The notes below the pieces were generated by a model. That model did no database searches, was not told where the DNA came from, and saw nothing but the letters and a program-made list of their open reading frames with translations. DNA of 5,453 bases from Oscillospiraceae bacterium (lineage in GTDB: Bacteria > Bacillota > Clostridia > Oscillospirales > Ruminococcaceae): positions 1 to 5,453 of the forward strand of contig JAIDPG010000002.1 of NCBI GenBank assembly GCA_029062865.1. Direction: 5' to 3'. Numbering within the stretch: the stretch's first letter is position 1; each line of letters opens with the position of its first letter. Below are positions 3,779 to 5,453 of the stretch, piece by piece. Position numbers and translations under genes: made by a program.

Positions 3779-5453
3779 TCAACCGTTCGCTTTCGTGTAG
3801 TTGAGCAGACCTCCCGCGAGCATCATGCCCTTGCCGCGCTCGGAGAGCTCGCACTTGACCTCAAACGAGAAGCCCTTTGTCTTGTTCTCAACGATTATCT
3901 TACCGTCCGTTTCAACGATCTTGCGAATGTCCGCGATGACAAGCGCGTCGCCCTGATCTATCTTGTCATAATCCGCTTCGTTTACAAATTCAAGCGGGAG
4001 AATTCCGTTGTTGATGAGGTTCTGGCGGTGAATTCTCGCAAAGCTCTTGCAGATTATCGCTTTAACGCCGAGATACAGAGGCGCGAGCGCCGCGTGCTCT
4101 CTTGACGAGCCTTGACCGTAGTTCTCGCCGCCGACGATTATCGAAGATCCCGCTTCTTTAGCGCGCTTCGGGAACGTTTCGTCGCAGACCGCGAAGCAAT
4201 GCTCGCTTATCGCGGGGATATTCGAGCGCAGCGGCAGGATCTTCGCGCCCGCGGGCATTATGTGGTCGGTCGTGATGTTGTCGCCGACCTTAAGCGTAAC
4301 GCCGCTTTCTATTGTCTCCGTGAGCGGCTTGTTTACGGGGAACGGCTTGATGTTCGGACCGCGAAGTATCTCAACGCCGGGAGCTTCTTCAACCGAAGCG
4401 GGCGGCGTTACCATATTATCGTTGATAAGGAACTTCTCGGGCATTACATACGGCGGCATCGCGCCCGCGGTACGCGGGTCGGTGAACACGCCCGTTACCG
4501 CCGAAATAGCCGCAGTCTCGGGGGAAACAAGGTAGATCTGCCCATCCTTGGTGCCGCTTCTGCCCTCAAAGTTGCGGTTAAACGTGCGCAGCGAAATTCC
4601 CTTGCTGTTCGGGGACTGTCCCATTCCGATACACGGGCCGCACGCGCTTTCGAGAATTCTCGCGCCCGCGTCAATAAGTATCGACAGCTCGCCGCCGTCC
4701 GCGAGCATATTGAACACCTGCTTAGAGCCGCAAGCAATTGCAAGCGAAACGTCCGGGTGAACGGTTTTGCCCTTGAGAATATGCGCTACCTTGCGCAAGT
4801 CCTGAAGCGAGCTGTTTGTGCAGCTTCCTATGCAGACCTGATCTATCTTTATCGCACCTATCTCCTCGACGGTCTTTACGTTATCGGGAGAGTGCGGGCA
4901 AGCCGCGAGCGGCACGAGCTCGGAGAGATCTATGTTGACTTCCTCGTCGTAGATCGCGTCGGCGTCCGCCGCGAGCTCAACGTAATCCTCTTCCCTGCCC
5001 TGCGCCTTGAGGAATTTCAGCGTGGTTTCGTCGCTCGGGAAGATAGAGGTCGTAGCTCCGAGCTCCGCGCCCATATTTGTTATCGTAGCGCGCTCCGGAA
5101 CGGACAGCGACTTCACTCCCTCGCCCGTGTACTCCATTACCTTGCCGACTCCGCCCTTGACGGTCAAGCGGCGGAGGACTTCAAGGATAACGTCCTTTGC
5201 CGAGACCCAGTCATTCAGCTTTCCGGTGAGGTTGATCTTAACAATTTTCGGCATTGTGATATAATAAGCGCCGCCGCCCATTGCCACCGCGACGTCAAGA
5301 CCGCCCGCGCCCATTGCGAGCATTCCTATGCCGCCGCCCGTCGGGGTGTGGCTGTCCGAGCCGATGAGCGTCTTGCCGGGCTTCCCGAAGCGCTCAAGGT
5401 GGACTTGATGGCAAATTCCGTAGCCGGGTCTTGAAAACCAGATGCCGTGCTTT
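3779..5453 (-). CDS. acn: Aconitate hydratase (aconitase), single-chain, 5' end outside window
   Basis: Converts citrate to isocitrate through cis-aconitate using a [4Fe-4S] cluster; cytoplasmic TCA-cycle enzyme. The reading frame is open to the right edge, so about 557 codons are seen and roughly 85-95 N-terminal residues are missing, judged against the ~640-650-residue single-chain family. Visible in order: ICHQVHLE (first visible active-site His) and SDSHTPTGGG (active-site Asp-Ser-His) at about 5337-5415; cluster ligands Cys in GSCTN (4820-4822) and both Cys of ACGPC (4640-4642 and 4631-4633); NRNFEGR with the substrate-binding arginines (about 4553-4576); then the fused swivel domain with GDNITTDHIMPAG (4247-4285) and GGENYGQGSSREHAAL (4085-4132). 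The swivel domain in the same chain separates it from two-subunit LeuC/LeuD-type dehydratases. No key residue is missing. The stop lies two bases before the next gene's ATG, implying cotranscription. The ATG at 5321-5323 is internal and is not the true start. Homoaconitase-like specificity cannot be fully excluded, but the icd neighbour supports aconitase. Confidence 0.96.
   Translation of the reverse strand, partial: KHGIWFSRPGYGICHQVHLERFGKPGKTLIGSDSHTPTGGGIGMLAMGAGGLDVAVAMGGGAYYITMPKIVKINLTGKLNDWVSAKDVILEVLRRLTVKGGVGKVMEYTGEGVKSLSVPERATITNMGAELGATTSIFPSDETTLKFLKAQGREEDYVELAADADAIYDEEVNIDLSELVPLAACPHSPDNVKTVEEIGAIKIDQVCIGSCTNSSLQDLRKVAHILKGKTVHPDVSLAIACGSKQVFNMLADGGELSILIDAGARILESACGPCIGMGQSPNSKGISLRTFNRNFEGRSGTKDGQIYLVSPETAAISAVTGVFTDPRTAGAMPPYVMPEKFLINDNMVTPPASVEEAPGVEILRGPNIKPFPVNKPLTETIESGVTLKVGDNITTDHIMPAGAKILPLRSNIPAISEHCFAVCDETFPKRAKEAGSSIIVGGENYGQGSSREHAALAPLYLGVKAIICKSFARIHRQNLINNGILPLEFVNEADYDKIDQGDALVIADIRKIVETDGKIIVENKTKGFSFEVKCELSERGKGMMLAGGLLNYTKANG

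Noticed and set aside
3777..3854. Upstream ATG giving a 201-residue version of paralog A
   Set aside because: The extra 26 residues would overlap the conserved aconitase C-terminus and precede the MGLFG motif that starts the neighbouring proteins.
4112..5434. 440-codon open frame on the plus strand opposite aconitase
   Set aside because: It is antisense to a clearly conserved aconitase, is arginine-rich and low-complexity, has no family motif, and is explained by the codon composition of the real gene.
1..5453. CRISPR array, tRNA, rRNA or transposase
   Set aside because: No regularly spaced direct repeats, no cloverleaf or rRNA-like stretch and no transposase motif were seen on either strand.

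Overview
The window looks like chromosomal DNA of an anaerobic, low- to medium-GC Gram-positive bacterium, most likely an uncultured member of the Clostridia. This rests on strong AGGAGG-type Shine-Dalgarno sites, a sigma-A-type promoter, a TTG start, a eukaryotic-type NADP isocitrate dehydrogenase beside a single-chain aconitase, and dense same-strand gene packing. The lineage is inferred from style and not proven. Every gene that can be supported lies on the minus strand, so transcription runs from high to low coordinates.

In transcription order: (1) aconitase (3779-5453), whose N-terminus lies beyond the right edge; (2) a tight run of four small genes (1926-3776). The first two are diverged paralogs, the first three share an MGLFG N-terminus, and the fourth looks like a bacterial PH-like domain protein. 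(3) A 209-base gap that holds a 135-bp palindromic element with 12-bp terminal inverted repeats and three internal hairpins. (4) NADP-isocitrate dehydrogenase icd (502-1716), whose stop codon is embedded in a perfect 16-bp hairpin terminator. (5) A 199-base gap with a GC-rich palindrome, a small dyad and a good sigma-A-like promoter. (6) A small beta-rich protein of unknown function with a TTG start (15-302).

Aconitase and isocitrate dehydrogenase are consecutive steps of the oxidative TCA branch (citrate to isocitrate to 2-oxoglutarate, toward glutamate). Finding them codirectional and separated only by small genes suggests a metabolic operon interrupted by, or carrying, a lineage-specific cluster. 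The function of the small genes is not known.

The most informative observation is that the second paralog (2736-3230) carries an apparent frameshift at a GGCGGGCG repeat. The missing C-terminus is intact in another frame (2671-2760), aligns with the first paralog, and ends exactly where the next gene's ribosome binding site begins.
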